Origin: Sphingomonas adhaesiva
GTDB lineage: Bacteria > Pseudomonadota > Alphaproteobacteria > Sphingomonadales > Sphingomonadaceae
Direction: 5' to 3'
Assembly: GCF_002374855.1 (NCBI RefSeq)
Contig: NZ_NWVC01000007.1
Location: 1 to 64,000 of the forward strand
Length of the DNA: 64,000 bases
The notes below the pieces were generated by a model. The model saw only the letters and a program-made list of their open reading frames with translations. It was not told the origin of the DNA and did not search any database. Both the position numbers and the translations under genes were made by a program. How positions within the stretch are numbered: the stretch's first letter is position 1; each line of letters begins with the position of its first letter. Shown here one piece after another: positions 18,101 through 24,899 of this stretch.

Positions 18101-19077
18101 TCCGTTCGGTGCTGATCGGGACGGGATCGGCGCTGCCGGTCCGCCGTGTGTCCAATGCCGAACTGGCGGCACAGGTCGACACCTCCGACGAATGGATCGT
18201 CGAGCGCACCGGCATCCGTTTCCGACACATCGCCGGCGCCGACGAGACGACCGCGACGCTGGCGCGCGACGCCGCTTTGTCCGCGATCGCGGCGGCGGGG
18301 GTGACCGCGCAGGATATCGACCTGATCGTGCTGGCCACCGCCACGCCCGACAATACCTTCCCCGCGACCGCGACCAAGGTGCAGGCGATGCTGGGCATCG
18401 ACGATTGCGTCGCGTTCGACGTCGCGGCGGTCTGTTCCGGCTTCCTCTATGCGGTGCAGGTCGCCGACAGCATGATCCGCGCGGGCGCGCATCGCCGCGC
18501 GCTGGTGATCGGCGCGGAAACGTTCAGCCGCATCCTCGACTGGGAGGATCGCACCACCTGCGTGTTGTTCGGCGACGGCGCCGGCGCGATCGTGCTGGAG
18601 GCGCGCGACACCGCCGACGATCCCGCCGATGGCGCCGCGCGCGGCATCCTGGCGACGCGGCTGCACGCCGACGGGCGGCATAACGAACTGCTCTACGTCG
18701 ACGGCGGCCCCTCGACGACCGGCACGGTCGGCAAGCTGCGGATGAAGGGGCGCGAGGTGTTCCGCCACGCCGTGGTCAACCTGGCCGCGGTGATGGAGGA
18801 GGCGCTCACCGCCGCGGGCCTCGCCACCGATGCGGTCGACTGGGTCGTCCCGCACCAGGCCAACGCCCGCATCCTCGATGCGACCGCGCGCAAGCTGTCG
18901 CTGCCGGCGGACAAGGTGGTGATGACCGTCGACCGCCACGCCAACACCTCGGCCGCGTCGGTGCCGCTCGCGCTCGACACCGCGGTGCGCGACGGGCGCA
19001 TCATTCCGGGACAGATCATCGTCCTGGAGGCGATGGGCGGCGGATTTACCTGGGGTGCGGCGGTCCTGCGCTACTGA
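18097..19077 (+). CDS. fabH: 3-oxoacyl-ACP synthase III
   Basis: A 326-aa KAS III that condenses acetyl-CoA with malonyl-ACP to start fatty-acid synthesis. Catalytic residues are visible: C113 in [11 protein letters not shown], the His of VPHQANARI, and the Asn of [10 protein letters not shown]. It overlaps plsX by 4 bp (ATGA) and is followed by ihfA after 87 bp. Confidence 0.97.
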   Translation: MIRSVLIGTGSALPVRRVSNAELAAQVDTSDEWIVERTGIRFRHIAGADETTATLARDAALSAIAAAGVTAQDIDLIVLATATPDNTFPATATKVQAMLGIDDCVAFDVAAVCSGFLYAVQVADSMIRAGAHRRALVIGAETFSRILDWEDRTTCVLFGDGAGAIVLEARDTADDPADGAARGILATRLHADGRHNELLYVDGGPSTTGTVGKLRMKGREVFRHAVVNLAAVMEEALTAAGLATDAVDWVVPHQANARILDATARKLSLPADKVVMTVDRHANTSAASVPLALDTAVRDGRIIPGQIIVLEAMGGGFTWGAAVLRY

Positions 19078-19164
19078 TCCAGGTTGGCAATCGGCATCGA
19101 CAAGCCGGGCTGCGGGCGGTAACGATCGGACACGGCTAACCTTTCTGGGGGGAATGGTAGGGAC

Positions 19165-19464
19165 ATGACGGACGCAGGAACGCTCACCCGCGCGGATCTG
19201 GCAGAGGCGCTGCACCGGCAGGTCGGGCTGTCGCGCGCGGATTCGGCGCGGATGGTCGAACAGATCCTGGAAAAGATGTGCGGCGCGCTGGCGCGTGGCG
19301 AAAACGTCAAGATCTCCGGTTTCGGCACCTTCGTCCTGCGCGACAAGGGCGAGCGCGTCGGCCGCAATCCCAAGACCGGCGTCGAAGTGCCGATCGCCCC
19401 GCGCCGCGTGCTGACGTTCCGCGCCAGCCAGATGATGCGCGACCGCATCATCGGCGCCGGATGA
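19165..19464 (+). CDS. ihfA: Integration host factor subunit alpha
   Basis: A 99-aa DNA-bending protein of the HU/IHF family. The N-terminal helices ([20 protein letters not shown]) and the DNA arm with the [11 protein letters not shown] signature are intact. IHF bends DNA for promoters, replication and site-specific recombination. The partner ihfB is not in the window. The stop overlaps the ATG of the MerR gene by 3 bp. Confidence 0.95.
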   Translation: MTDAGTLTRADLAEALHRQVGLSRADSARMVEQILEKMCGALARGENVKISGFGTFVLRDKGERVGRNPKTGVEVPIAPRRVLTFRASQMMRDRIIGAG

Positions 19465-19811
19465 CGCGCGTGGCGTCGGAGACCAAATCCGCCGCCGCTT
19501 TCCGTACCATCGGCGAGGTCGCGGCCGCGACCGGTATCGCCCCGCACATCCTGCGCTATTGGGAGGGCCGCTTCCCGCAGCTGCGCCCGGTGACGCGCGC
19601 GGGCAAGCGCCGCTACTACCGCCCCGAAGACGTCGCGCTGGTCGAACGGATCGACCGGCTGCTCAACCGCGAGGGCTATACCGTCAAGGGCGTGCAGCAG
19701 CTGCTGGACGCCGAACGCCGGCGGTCCGCCCGCCCCGCCACGACGCTGCGCGACGTCCGCGACCTGCTGGCCACCGCGCTGGCGCAGGACGACCGCGCGG
19801 CGCGGGAGTGA
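19461..19811 (+). CDS. MerR-family transcriptional regulator
   Basis: A 116-aa protein with an N-terminal MerR winged helix: [19 protein letters not shown], then [20 protein letters not shown]. The short C-terminal helix carries no cysteine metal site. A merR-type gene after ihfA is a common arrangement in alphaproteobacteria. ATG at 19461 overlaps the ihfA stop; the next reading frame starts with a GTG at 19808 over this gene's stop. Confidence 0.9.
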   Translation: MTRVASETKSAAAFRTIGEVAAATGIAPHILRYWEGRFPQLRPVTRAGKRRYYRPEDVALVERIDRLLNREGYTVKGVQQLLDAERRRSARPATTLRDVRDLLATALAQDDRAARE

Positions 19812-20091
19812 CCCGCGCCGGTCCGATGTGCGCCGGCTGCGGTGCCGCGGTGCCGTTCCGGCGCACGCAATGGGGATGGGGAAAACCCTTCCCGTGCCGC
19901 CGCTGCGGGCGGCAGCTGGTGATCCCCCGGTCGCTGTCGGCGATCGGTACCGTACTGTTCGTCCCGTACTGGATGCTGAAGGGCCGCGCCGACGGGATGG
20001 CGCAGACCGCCGCGCGATCGCGACCCTCGCCGCCGTCGCGCTGCTGCTCGGCCGGCTGCTGGCCCGGGCGAAGGTCGCGCCGCCGGACTGA
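19808..20091 (+). pseudogene. Zinc-ribbon membrane protein, apparently frameshifted
   Basis: From GTG 19808 (overlapping the MerR stop) the frame reads a zinc ribbon with two CxxC knuckles (CAGCGAAVPF, CRRCGRQLV) and a hydrophobic stretch, IGTVLFVPYWML. Near 20015 the plausible sequence ends, and a second hydrophobic helix, IATLAAVALLLGRLLARAKV, continues in another frame to a TGA at 20089-20091. If the two halves are joined, the product is a two-helix zinc-ribbon protein of about 93 residues. Either a real frameshift or a sequencing indel in this GC-rich stretch explains it. Confidence 0.5.
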
Positions 20092-20094
20092 TCC

Positions 20095-20565
20095 TTACTC
20101 GCCCGGGTGGATCGCGACACCATCGAACCCCTCCGCCACCGCGGGCGCCTCGAACTGCGCCGCGACCGACCGGATCGCCGCCACCGGCACCACCTTGTCG
20201 GCGGGTCGCGCCGCATTGCGGGCGATCGCGACGTCGACGGGCGTGTCGATCCAGACCGCGTCCACCGCACATCCCAGCCGCCGCGCGATCGCGATGATCG
20301 GCGCGCGGTGCCGCGCACCCGGCAGCGCCGCATCGACATGGATCGTGGAGGGGGAAGGGGGCCGGGCGGCGATCCACGTCGACTTGCCCGCGCCCTGTAT
20401 GCCGCAGACGATCACCACGCGCACCGGCGGCGGCGTGCGCCCGATCGCCTCCTCCAGCGCCGCATAGGCCGCCTGCCACGCCGCCGCGTTACGCTCCGGC
20501 GTCCAGACGCGGCCATCCGCGGTTTCGAGGAAATCGTCGGGATTGATCGATACCGCGTCCGGCAT
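20095..20565 (-). CDS. Small P-loop ATPase/kinase-like protein
   Basis: A 156-aa protein with a Walker A motif GIQGAGKST at about 55-63 and a following segment, IDTPVDVAIARNAAR, typical of small nucleotide or metabolite kinases and zeta-like proteins. The substrate cannot be named. It lies just upstream of a broken GNAT gene in the same direction. Confidence 0.7.
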   Translation of the reverse strand: MPDAVSINPDDFLETADGRVWTPERNAAAWQAAYAALEEAIGRTPPPVRVVIVCGIQGAGKSTWIAARPPSPSTIHVDAALPGARHRAPIIAIARRLGCAVDAVWIDTPVDVAIARNAARPADKVVPVAAIRSVAAQFEAPAVAEGFDGVAIHPGE

Positions 20566-20589
20566 GGCGTGCGTCGCTGCGGGGTCCGG

Positions 20590-21285
20590 TCAGGCGGCCG
20601 GTGACAGCGGGCGAATCGCCACGCCGTCGGCATCGAAATTCCCGTCGTCCAGCCACGCAGTGAACAGCGCGCGTCGCGCGGCCCATTCCGGCGCGAGGAT
20701 CGCGAACCAGGCGGTGTCGCGGCGGCGCCCCTTTACGATGGCGTGTGCGCGCCACGTCCCTTCATGGGTGAAGCCGAATCGCCGCTCCGCGCGCATCGAC
20801 GCGGCGTTCAGCGCATTGCAGCGCCATGCCACGCGATGATAACCGAGCGCGAAGGCGTGGTTCATCATCAGGAAGATCGCCTCGGTCGCGGCACGGGTGC
20901 GTTGCGGCCGCGGCGAAAGCCACACGCTACCGATCTCGATCGCAGCATCGCCGGGCGCGATGTCGCAAAACGATGCCCAGCCCTCCGCCTTGCCGCTGGA
21001 TGCCGGGATCGCCGCGAAGAACGGCTGGTCGTCGCGGCCGGCGATCCGGCCGGCATGCGCGGCCAGATCGTTCCTGGTCGCGAACGGCCCGTAGGACAGA
21101 TAGGCCCAAGACGCGTCCGCCTGCCCGGCGGCCGACTACAGGCCGTCGACGTGCCCCGCGGACAAGGGTTCGAGCGTGACCGATCGGCCGGCATGGCGCA
21201 CGGGCGCGGGCATCCGCGGGGCGGGGGCGGAAACGACCGGGCCAAGCGGTATCGGGCTCATGCCGACGTCATGGCCGGGCGCCAT
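20590..21285 (-). pseudogene. GNAT acetyltransferase (RimJ/RimL type) with in-frame TAG
   Basis: Read as one frame from ATG 21285 (or 21261), the product is a typical RimJ/RimL-like N-acetyltransferase: SVTLEPLSAGHVDGL, then SWAYLSYGPF, EIGSVWLSP, the acetyl-CoA loop area with TRAATEAIFLMMNHAF, and the ERRFGFTHEGTWR ending. A TAG at 21136-21138 interrupts it after about 41-49 residues, at a spot where homologs tend to have Trp, so a TGG-to-TAG change is likely. Downstream of the stop the frame is open to 20590 and looks well kept, which suggests a recent loss, a sequencing error or reinitiation. Confidence 0.65.
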
Positions 21286-21325
21286 GGCGATATCAACCGC
21301 CGCCGCCCGACACGCGCCACACCGC

Positions 21326-21351
21326 CGCCGGGGCGGCGGAACGCCCCGGCG
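21326..21351 (-). terminator. Hairpin terminator candidate after lpd
   Basis: A perfect 10-bp stem (CGCCGGGGCG / CGCCCCGGCG) with a 6-nt loop lies 10 bp past the lpd stop. It probably closes the TCA operon transcript. No T-tract follows on the minus strand. Confidence 0.5.
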
Positions 21352-21360
21352 CCGCATGGA

Positions 21361-22761
21361 TCAGATGTGGATCGGTTTGCCCTGCACCGCCATCGCGGCT
21401 TCCTTGACGGCTTCCGAATGGGTCGGGTGCGCGTGGCAGGTGTAGGCGATATCCTCGCTGGTGGCGCCGAATTCCATCGCCTGCGCGGCCTGCGCGATCA
21501 TCGTGCCCGCGACGCTGGCGATGCACCATACGCCCAGCACGCGATCGGTCTTCGCATCCGCGATCACCTTCACCAGCCCGTCCGGTTCGTGGTTGGTCTT
21601 GGCGCGGCTGTTGGCGACCATCGGGAACTTCCCGACCTTCACCTCGCCGCGTTCCTTCGCCGCTTCCTCGGTCAGGCCGACGCCCGCGACCTCGGGCCAG
21701 GTGTAGACGACCGACGGGATGATATCGTGGTTCACGATGCCGTGCTGGCCGGCGATGTTCTCGGCGACGGCGATCCCCTCGTCCTCGGCCTTGTGCGCCA
21801 GCATCGGGCCGGGGACGACGTCGCCGATCGCCCAGATGCCGTCCACCGCGGTGCGGAAGTCGTGGTCGATCTCGATCTGGCCGCGCTGGTTGGCCGACAG
21901 GCCGGCCTTGTCGAGCGCCAGCCCGTCGGTGTTCGGGCGCCGCCCGATCGACACCAGCACGCAATCCGCCTCGATCGTCGTCGCCTCGCCGCCCGCGGCC
22001 GGCTCCAGCGTCAGCGTCGCCTTGTCGCCGTTCACCGCGACGCCGGTGACCTTGGTCGACAGCCTGAACTCGATCCCCTGCTTCTTGAAGATCTTGTTCG
22101 ATTCCTTGCGGATATCGCCGTCGAAGCCGGGCAGGATCTGGTCGAGGAATTCGACGCAGGTCACCTTCGCGCCCAGCCGGCGCCACACGCTGCCCAGCTC
22201 CAGCCCGATCACACCGCCGCCGATGACGACCATATGCTCGGGCACCTTGGGCAGCTCCAGCGCGCCGGTCGAATCGACCACCACCTTCTGGTCGATCGTC
22301 ACGCCCGGCAGCGGGGTGACCGACGAACCGGTGGCGATGACGATGTTCTTCGCGGTGACGGCCTGCCCGCCGACGTCGACGCTGTGCGCGCCGGTGAACG
22401 CCGCGCGGCCCTTCAGCCAGGTGACCTTGTTCTTCTTGAACAGGAATTCGATCCCGCCGGTCAGCTGCTTCACCGCGTCGCGGCGCTGCCCGTGCATCGT
22501 GTCGAGGTCGAGCTCGACCGTCGTCCTGATGCCCAGCTTGGCCATCGCCCCGTTGGCGGCATGATCGTAGAGTTCGGAGGCGTGGAGCATCGCCTTCGAC
22601 GGGATGCAGCCGACGTTCAGGCAGGTGCCGCCCAGCGTCTCGCGGCTTTCGGCGCACGCGGTCTTCAGCCCCAGCTGCGCGGCACGGATCGCGGCGACAT
22701 AGCCGCCCGGGCCGGCGCCGATCACGAGGACGTCATAGTCGTACTGCTGTTCGTCAGCCAT
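21361..22761 (-). CDS. lpd: Dihydrolipoyl dehydrogenase (E3)
   Basis: A 466-aa flavoenzyme that reoxidises the dihydrolipoyl arm of 2-oxoacid dehydrogenases. It has the FAD motif GAGPGGYVAAIRAAQ, the redox-active disulfide GGTCLNVGCIPSK, the NAD motif GGGVIGLELGSVW and the C-terminal HAHPTHSEA containing the catalytic His. I chose the ATG at 22761, with AAGGTG eight bases upstream, over the ATG two codons earlier. Last gene of the TCA operon, separated from sucB by a GIY-YIG/REP insertion. Confidence 0.96.
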   Translation of the reverse strand: MADEQQYDYDVLVIGAGPGGYVAAIRAAQLGLKTACAESRETLGGTCLNVGCIPSKAMLHASELYDHAANGAMAKLGIRTTVELDLDTMHGQRRDAVKQLTGGIEFLFKKNKVTWLKGRAAFTGAHSVDVGGQAVTAKNIVIATGSSVTPLPGVTIDQKVVVDSTGALELPKVPEHMVVIGGGVIGLELGSVWRRLGAKVTCVEFLDQILPGFDGDIRKESNKIFKKQGIEFRLSTKVTGVAVNGDKATLTLEPAAGGEATTIEADCVLVSIGRRPNTDGLALDKAGLSANQRGQIEIDHDFRTAVDGIWAIGDVVPGPMLAHKAEDEGIAVAENIAGQHGIVNHDIIPSVVYTWPEVAGVGLTEEAAKERGEVKVGKFPMVANSRAKTNHEPDGLVKVIADAKTDRVLGVWCIASVAGTMIAQAAQAMEFGATSEDIAYTCHAHPTHSEAVKEAAMAVQGKPIHI

Positions 22762-22776
22762 GTTCACACCTTTCGT

Positions 22777-22796
22777 GCTCCGGCGCAGGCCGGAGC
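22777..22796. repeat. REP-type palindrome, left of GIY-YIG gene 1
   Basis: GCTCCGGC and GCCGGAGC form an 8-bp stem around the loop GCAG. It lies 7 bp past the stop of the GIY-YIG gene. Its inverted counterpart is at 23133-23149. Confidence 0.8.
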
Positions 22797-22803
22797 GTTG
22801 GCC

Positions 22804-23094
22804 TCACGCGCAAACGTCATCGAAGAGATCGCGCCAATCGGGATTTCGCTCCTCGATCAGCCGCAACTTCCACGCGCGCTTCCATTTCTTCATCCGATAC
22901 TCGCAGGCGCACGCCTCCTGCAGATCGTCGAAATATTCGTACCAGACCAACCGGACGCAACCCTTGTCGCGCGAATGGCCCTCGATCACGCCGTTGCGGT
23001 GCTGCCATGCGCGCTGCGGCAGGTTGCTGGTCACACCAAGATACGTCTGCCCGCGGCGATGGTTCGCCATCAGATAGACGCATCCGGCCTTCAC
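22804..23094 (-). CDS. Small GIY-YIG nuclease-domain protein 1
   Basis: A 96-aa single-domain GIY-YIG protein of the UPF0213/YhbQ-like kind. It has VYLMA (GIY strand), TYLGV (YIG strand), R28 in QRAWQHR, the metal-binding E65 in CEYRMKKW, and N84 in NPDW. All catalytic positions of the family appear to be kept. It shares 48 of about 90 aligned residues with the second copy at 28985-29281 (counted by eye). The start is GTG at 23094; no clear ribosome-binding site, because a hexamer repeat occupies that position. It sits between sucB and lpd, inside a pair of inverted REP palindromes. The function of such proteins is not established. Confidence 0.85.
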   Translation of the reverse strand: MKAGCVYLMANHRRGQTYLGVTSNLPQRAWQHRNGVIEGHSRDKGCVRLVWYEYFDDLQEACACEYRMKKWKRAWKLRLIEERNPDWRDLFDDVCA

Positions 23095-23097
23095 CGC

Positions 23098-23127
23098 GCC
23101 ACTGCCACTGCCACTGCCACTGCCACC
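23098..23127. repeat. Hexanucleotide tandem repeat (GCCACT)4 plus a variant copy
   Basis: Four perfect GCCACT units and a fifth, GCCACC, lie 4 bp upstream of the GIY-YIG start codon, between the gene and its right palindrome. Copy number could vary by slippage and change expression. Confidence 0.9.
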
Positions 23128-23132
23128 GCTTT

Positions 23133-23149
23133 GGCCTGCGCCGGAGCAC
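23133..23149. repeat. REP-type palindrome, right of GIY-YIG gene 1 (inverted)
   Basis: GGCCTGCGCCGGAGCAC matches the reverse complement of the left palindrome region (22774-22790) over 17 bases; the loop is CTGC. The outer half of the stem is degraded (TTTGGC instead of TCCGGC). Confidence 0.75.
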
Positions 23150-23161
23150 CGCGCGCGGCCA

Positions 23162-24394
23162 TCACAAATCGATCAGGATCCGCGTCGGGTCCTCGATCGC
23201 GTTCTTCAGCGCGACCAGGAAGGTCACCGCCTCGCGCCCGTCGATCAAACGGTGGTCGTAGCTGAGCGCCAGATACATCATCGGGCGCACCACCACCTGG
23301 CCGTCGCGGACGACCGGGCGGTCCTCGATGCGGTGCAGGCCCAGCACCGCCGACTGCGGCGGGTTGATGATCGGGGTGGACATCAGCGAACCGAACACGC
23401 CGCCGTTCGAGATGGTGAAGGTGCCGCCCTTCATCTCGTCCATCTTGAGCGTGCCGTCCTTGGCGCGCTTGCCGAAATCGCCGATCGTCTTCTCGATACC
23501 GGCGACCGACAGGTCCTGCGCATCGCGGATCACCGGCACGACCAGCCCGTTGGGGGCGCTGACCGCGACCGAGATGTCGGCATAATCGTGATAGACGATC
23601 TCGTCGCCCTCAATGCTGGCGTTGACGGACGGGATGTCCTTCAGCGCCATCGTCGCGGCCTTCACGAAGAAGCCCATGAAGCCCAGCCGGACGCCGTGCT
23701 TCTTCTCGAACAGGTCCTTGTACTTGGCGCGCGCCTCGATCACCGCGGTCATGTCGACGTCGTTGAACGTCGTCAGCATCGCGGCGGTGTTCTGCGCCTC
23801 CTTCAAACGCTTGGCGATCGTCTGGCGAAGGCGCGTCATCTTGACGCGCTCTTCGTTGCGGCCGCCCGACGATGCCGGGGCGGCCGCGGGCGCCGCAGCC
23901 GGGGCGGGGGCGGCGGCCGGCTTGGACGAGGCGGCGGCGGCGACGTCTTCCTTGGTCAGGCGGCCGTCGCGCCCGGTGCCCTTGATCGTCGCGGGATCGA
24001 CGCCGTGTTCCAGCACCGCGCGGCGCACCGACGGCGACAGCGCGGCGGGGGCGTCGCCCTTCGGCTCGGCCGGGGCCTGCTCGCCCGCGGTCGCGGCCGG
24101 GTTCGCCTGCGCCGGAGCGGCAGCAGCGGCGGGGGCGGGGGCCGCGGCGGCGCCGTCACCGCTTTCGATCGTGGCGATCATCGCGCCGACCTCGACGGTG
24201 TCGCCGACCTTGACCGCATGCTGGCCCATCACGCCCGCGACCGGCGACGGCACCTCGACGGAAACCTTGTCGGTCTCCAGGCTGGCGATCGCTTCGTCGA
24301 CGGCAACGGGGTCGCCGGGCTGCTTCAGCCATTCGCCGACCGTCGCTTCGGTGATCGATTCGCCCAGCGTGGGGACGAGGACCTCGGTTGCCAT
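23162..24394 (-). CDS. sucB: Dihydrolipoyllysine succinyltransferase (E2 of 2-oxoglutarate dehydrogenase)
   Basis: A 410-aa E2 core of the 2-oxoglutarate dehydrogenase complex. The lipoyl domain (1-80) has the lipoylated K43 in [10 protein letters not shown]. It is followed by an Ala/Pro-rich linker, the E3-binding domain ([15 protein letters not shown]), a second linker and the catalytic domain ending with [13 protein letters not shown], which has the active-site His. The ATG at 24394 has AGGAAG upstream. It follows a hypothetical gene that separates it from sucA. Confidence 0.96.
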   Translation of the reverse strand: MATEVLVPTLGESITEATVGEWLKQPGDPVAVDEAIASLETDKVSVEVPSPVAGVMGQHAVKVGDTVEVGAMIATIESGDGAAAAPAPAAAAAPAQANPAATAGEQAPAEPKGDAPAALSPSVRRAVLEHGVDPATIKGTGRDGRLTKEDVAAAASSKPAAAPAPAAAPAAAPASSGGRNEERVKMTRLRQTIAKRLKEAQNTAAMLTTFNDVDMTAVIEARAKYKDLFEKKHGVRLGFMGFFVKAATMALKDIPSVNASIEGDEIVYHDYADISVAVSAPNGLVVPVIRDAQDLSVAGIEKTIGDFGKRAKDGTLKMDEMKGGTFTISNGGVFGSLMSTPIINPPQSAVLGLHRIEDRPVVRDGQVVVRPMMYLALSYDHRLIDGREAVTFLVALKNAIEDPTRILIDL

Positions 24395-24395
24395 G

Positions 24396-24899
24396 TTACT
24401 TCCTGTCCTGTTCATCGTCGATGTAGGTGGCGTCGTCGTTCAATGCGGACAACGGCGCGGTACGTAAGGTGGTGATCCCGGCGTCGTCGCACGCCATCCG
24501 GACCAGCGCGCCCGCAGGCGCCGCGGCCAGGTCGGCCAGCGATAGCGAACGGCCGGCCGCCAGTGCGTCGGCCTGCGGTCGAACGCCGAGCGCGGGGACG
24601 GCCGCCGTCGCGCGGGCCAGCGCGGCGTCGACGGCGAACGCTTCGATCGCGTCGACCCGGTCGGCGGCGCAGTCGACGCGGAACATCGTCAGCTGGCGCG
24701 GGGTCGCGCCCGGCAGCCCGATCTGCAGCAGCGCCACGGTCCGGCCGGTGCGCGGACCCCGGACGCCCAGCGCGCTCTTGCGCGGCGCGCCCAGCAGCGG
24801 GTGCCAGGTGAAGTCGCGCAGCACCGGCGCGCCGTTCGCGGCGGGGGCATGCCCCGCCGCGACGGCCAGCGCGCCGGCGATGATCGCGACGCCCGCCAT
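24396..24899 (-). CDS. Uncharacterised exported protein between sucA and sucB
   Basis: A 167-aa protein not recognised as a known family. It starts with a short hydrophobic segment ([16 protein letters not shown]), probably a signal peptide or anchor. The rest has no clear catalytic motif and just two cysteines (DCAAD, ACDDAG). ATG at 24899 overlaps the sucA stop by one base (TGATG), and the stop is 1 bp from the sucB start, so it is expressed with the 2-oxoglutarate dehydrogenase genes. A link to that complex is only suggested by position; the predicted export argues against a direct one. Confidence 0.7.
   Translation of the reverse strand: MAGVAIIAGALAVAAGHAPAANGAPVLRDFTWHPLLGAPRKSALGVRGPRTGRTVALLQIGLPGATPRQLTMFRVDCAADRVDAIEAFAVDAALARATAAVPALGVRPQADALAAGRSLSLADLAAAPAGALVRMACDDAGITTLRTAPLSALNDDATYIDDEQDRK

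Noticed and set aside
21136..21138. Amber codon read through as a special amino acid in the GNAT gene
   Set aside because: No sign of pyrrolysine or other recoding in this type of organism; a nonsense mutation or sequencing error is simpler.
23098..23127. CRISPR-like array
   Set aside because: The units are 6 bp in direct contact with no spacers. No CRISPR array or cas gene was seen anywhere in the window.
20743..23265. Plus-strand open frame of 840 codons
   Set aside because: It lies antisense to lpd, the GNAT pseudogene and the first GIY-YIG gene, and is rich in Arg/His/Asp/Gln low-complexity sequence. It is a by-product of GC-rich codon bias.
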